A stretch of DNA of 34,292 nt, taken from positions 1 through 34,292 of the forward strand of contig SYAP01000298.1 in the NCBI GenBank assembly GCA_005787565.1, read 5' to 3'. The notes under the pieces were generated by a model. The model had not been told where the DNA came from and did not search any database. It saw only the letters and a program-made list of their open reading frames with translations. This DNA is from Verrucomicrobiaceae bacterium. GTDB taxonomy: Bacteria > Verrucomicrobiota > Verrucomicrobiia > Verrucomicrobiales > Akkermansiaceae. Both the position numbers and the translations under genes were made by a program. This document shows positions 33,074-34,292 of the stretch, one piece after another (position 1 is the first letter of the stretch; each line of letters begins with the position of its first letter).

Positions 33074-33748
33074 TCAGCGACGCCGGCGTCGGAGAGCAGG
33101 AAGGCATGCGAGTGACGCGAGAAGAGGGATGGATGGTTCAGGGATGAGAGTGCCGCCGATTTCAATCGGCCGATTGACGTAGAAGAAATCAGAGCTGCTA
33201 TTGTTGGAGGAGATGAAGTTGAGGGTGAGAGTCTCTCCTGCCAGGTGAGCGAGGGATTCGGGGGTGAAGATGACGGGTTCCCACACGGAGGTTTGGGAGT
33301 AGGTGAAGACGACGCTTCCGGAGCTATCGATCAAAGCGATTCCGGCCCATCCGGTGGGGCTTTTGGAAGGGTTGACAGATGCGGTTGAGAGTGGAGGCGG
33401 CTCGGAGTTTTCCATGAGATAGATTTGGCTGATGGAAATGGAGCCACCGGGACTGAGGACGAATTCCGGAGATTGGAGCCAGACGGTGGTCGTGGGGTGA
33501 CTGAAGCCCCTGAAATCCCCGTTGGCATCGATTTGGACGAGATTTGTGACATCGGGCTGGAGGTCGGACCAGGTTGAGGAGAAACTGCGTTCGTGCCATC
33601 CACCGAGAGATTGGGACCGTGAGTAGAGGAGGGTGGATGCGTGTGACGGGGATGTGAGGTTGAGGAGTGTTAGTCCCACGAGGGCAGAGGTGGCGAAGGA
33701 AGGAGGGAGAAGGAGGGGACGTTTATTGATTGATAGATTGATCTTCAT
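33074..33748 (-). CDS. PEP-CTERM sorting-domain protein
   Basis: A 224-residue exported protein. The N-terminus has a basic start (MKINLSINKRPLLLPPS), a hydrophobic stretch (ATSALVGLTLLNL) and a likely cleavage site near SHA-STLLY. The middle is beta-rich and Ser/Thr-rich, with GWHERSFSSTWSDLQPDV, LQSPEFVLSPGGSISISQIYLM and GWAGIALIDSSGSVVFTYS, unlike any family I can name. The C-terminus IPEPSIPLLASLACLPALRR followed by Arg is a PEP-CTERM signal: PEP motif, hydrophobic helix and basic tail, which exosortase recognises for delivery to the cell surface or matrix. No exosortase gene is in the window. A strong terminator follows, so it is probably a single-gene transcript. Confidence 0.87.
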   Translation of the reverse strand: MKINLSINKRPLLLPPSFATSALVGLTLLNLTSPSHASTLLYSRSQSLGGWHERSFSSTWSDLQPDVTNLVQIDANGDFRGFSHPTTTVWLQSPEFVLSPGGSISISQIYLMENSEPPPLSTASVNPSKSPTGWAGIALIDSSGSVVFTYSQTSVWEPVIFTPESLAHLAGETLTLNFISSNNSSSDFFYVNRPIEIGGTLIPEPSIPLLASLACLPALRRRRR

Positions 33749-33893
33749 TGGAGAGATGGATGTGTGTGGATTTGCTATCTGATGTTATGGAAAGTTGACT
33801 GGCTTGGGGAGTAGGGATCGTTGTGAGGTTCTCCGAGGATATGCGGCGGGAGTGGTGCCGGGTGTTTGATTTGAAGATTGAGTGATGGGTTTT

Positions 33894-33931
33894 CAAAAAT
33901 GAAGGCACCCGCAAATGATTGCGGGCGCCTT
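33894..33931 (-). terminator. Intrinsic terminator after the second PEP-CTERM gene
   Basis: On the leftward strand a 13-bp stem (33902-33914 with 33919-33931) closes a four-base loop; one position is a G-U pair in that transcript. It is followed by CATTTTTG (33894-33901). It lies 57 bases past the stop of the leftward gene. Confidence 0.85.
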
Positions 33932-33987
33932 GCATGGGTTTCCGCCGACGGCTTTCCTGCCACCGGCGTGGGTTTTTATGAGATGGA

Positions 33988-34292
33988 TCAGCCGTTGCGC
34001 TTGCGGCGGACCATCAGACCGAGCATGCCGCCACCCAGGAGGAGGGCGGCCGAAGGTTCCGGGATGGCGTTGTAGTTGAGGTAGATGGCGTCCTCGGACT
34101 GGTATAGGGAGAAGGAGGCGTCCGGGCGGAACGAGGAGAGGGTGTTGGAGCCGCTGTCCAGCCAGTCGGTTGGGGCGAGATTGAGGTTTTCGAAGCCGGT
34201 GGTGGTTCCCTGGATATCGAAGATTTTCCACCCTGCGGTTCCGGTGATGCTGGTTTCCCAGTAGGCGTCACGCCAATCGACGAAGCTTCCGA
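33988..34292 (-). CDS. PEP-CTERM protein, C-terminal part (5' end outside window)
   Basis: The leftward frame is open from the window edge and ends at TGA (complement of 33988-33990). The visible 100 residues start GSFVDWRDAYWETSITGTAG and end with a PEP-CTERM signal: IPEPSAALLLGGGMLGLMVR followed by RKRNG. The visible middle (WKIFDIQGTTTGFENLNLAP, SFSLYQSEDAIYLNYN) is beta-rich, and two rows of aromatic and Asp residues suggest a carbohydrate-binding or adhesin-like surface domain, but I cannot name it. Neighbouring frames that are open here are shadows. Together with the 33074-33748 gene this makes two adjacent PEP-CTERM genes, each with its own terminator, hence separate transcripts. Confidence 0.85.
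   Translation of the reverse strand, partial: GSFVDWRDAYWETSITGTAGWKIFDIQGTTTGFENLNLAPTDWLDSGSNTLSSFRPDASFSLYQSEDAIYLNYNAIPEPSAALLLGGGMLGLMVRRKRNG

Overview
The window looks like a chromosomal segment of a GC-rich member of Verrucomicrobiota, most likely Verrucomicrobiales near Luteolibacter or Haloferula. This is inferred from the gene families: a DUF1549/DUF1553 plus DUF1501 pair, a PVC-type heme-binding protein, a giant secreted CotH/lamin-tail protein, and PEP-CTERM proteins ending in Arg/Lys-rich tails. Shine-Dalgarno sequences are mostly weak, so several starts were chosen on signal peptides and gene overlaps.

Bases 1-16,400 are a mostly rightward block of secreted catabolic and surface functions: the end of a glycerate kinase, a cupin, an exported ThuA-like protein, a leftward exported lactonase-type beta-propeller, the DUF1549/DUF1553 cytochrome and its DUF1501 Tat partner, a secreted glycoside-hydrolase-like propeller, and a protein of about 2,500 residues. 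Bases 16,372-19,758 are a leftward housekeeping operon: scpB, pheA, a double CbiX-type chelatase, and a cysteine-rich DR2241-like protein.

Bases 19,961-22,378 hold a DksA/TraR-like protein, bL33, bS18 and FolE2. The first three have lost the cysteines that would hold zinc, and FolE2 is the GTP cyclohydrolase class known to replace a zinc enzyme, so the block reads as a zinc-sparing cassette. It ends at an ISL3-type transposase remnant, followed by a large PVC-type cytochrome.

Bases 25,600-33,000 are accessory and richer in A+T. Five tightly packed rightward genes of unknown function (a three-helix membrane protein, a soluble protein, a 46-residue exported peptide, a helix-turn-helix protein and a last reading frame) follow a leader with mutually exclusive stems and end in a run of five hairpins. 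Facing them is a leftward sensory operon: a helix-turn-helix regulator, a Cache-type lipoprotein and a hybrid histidine kinase. Similar A/T-rich inverted repeats lie upstream of both. The right edge has two leftward PEP-CTERM genes, each with a clear intrinsic terminator.

No tRNA, rRNA, CRISPR array or complete insertion sequence was seen.
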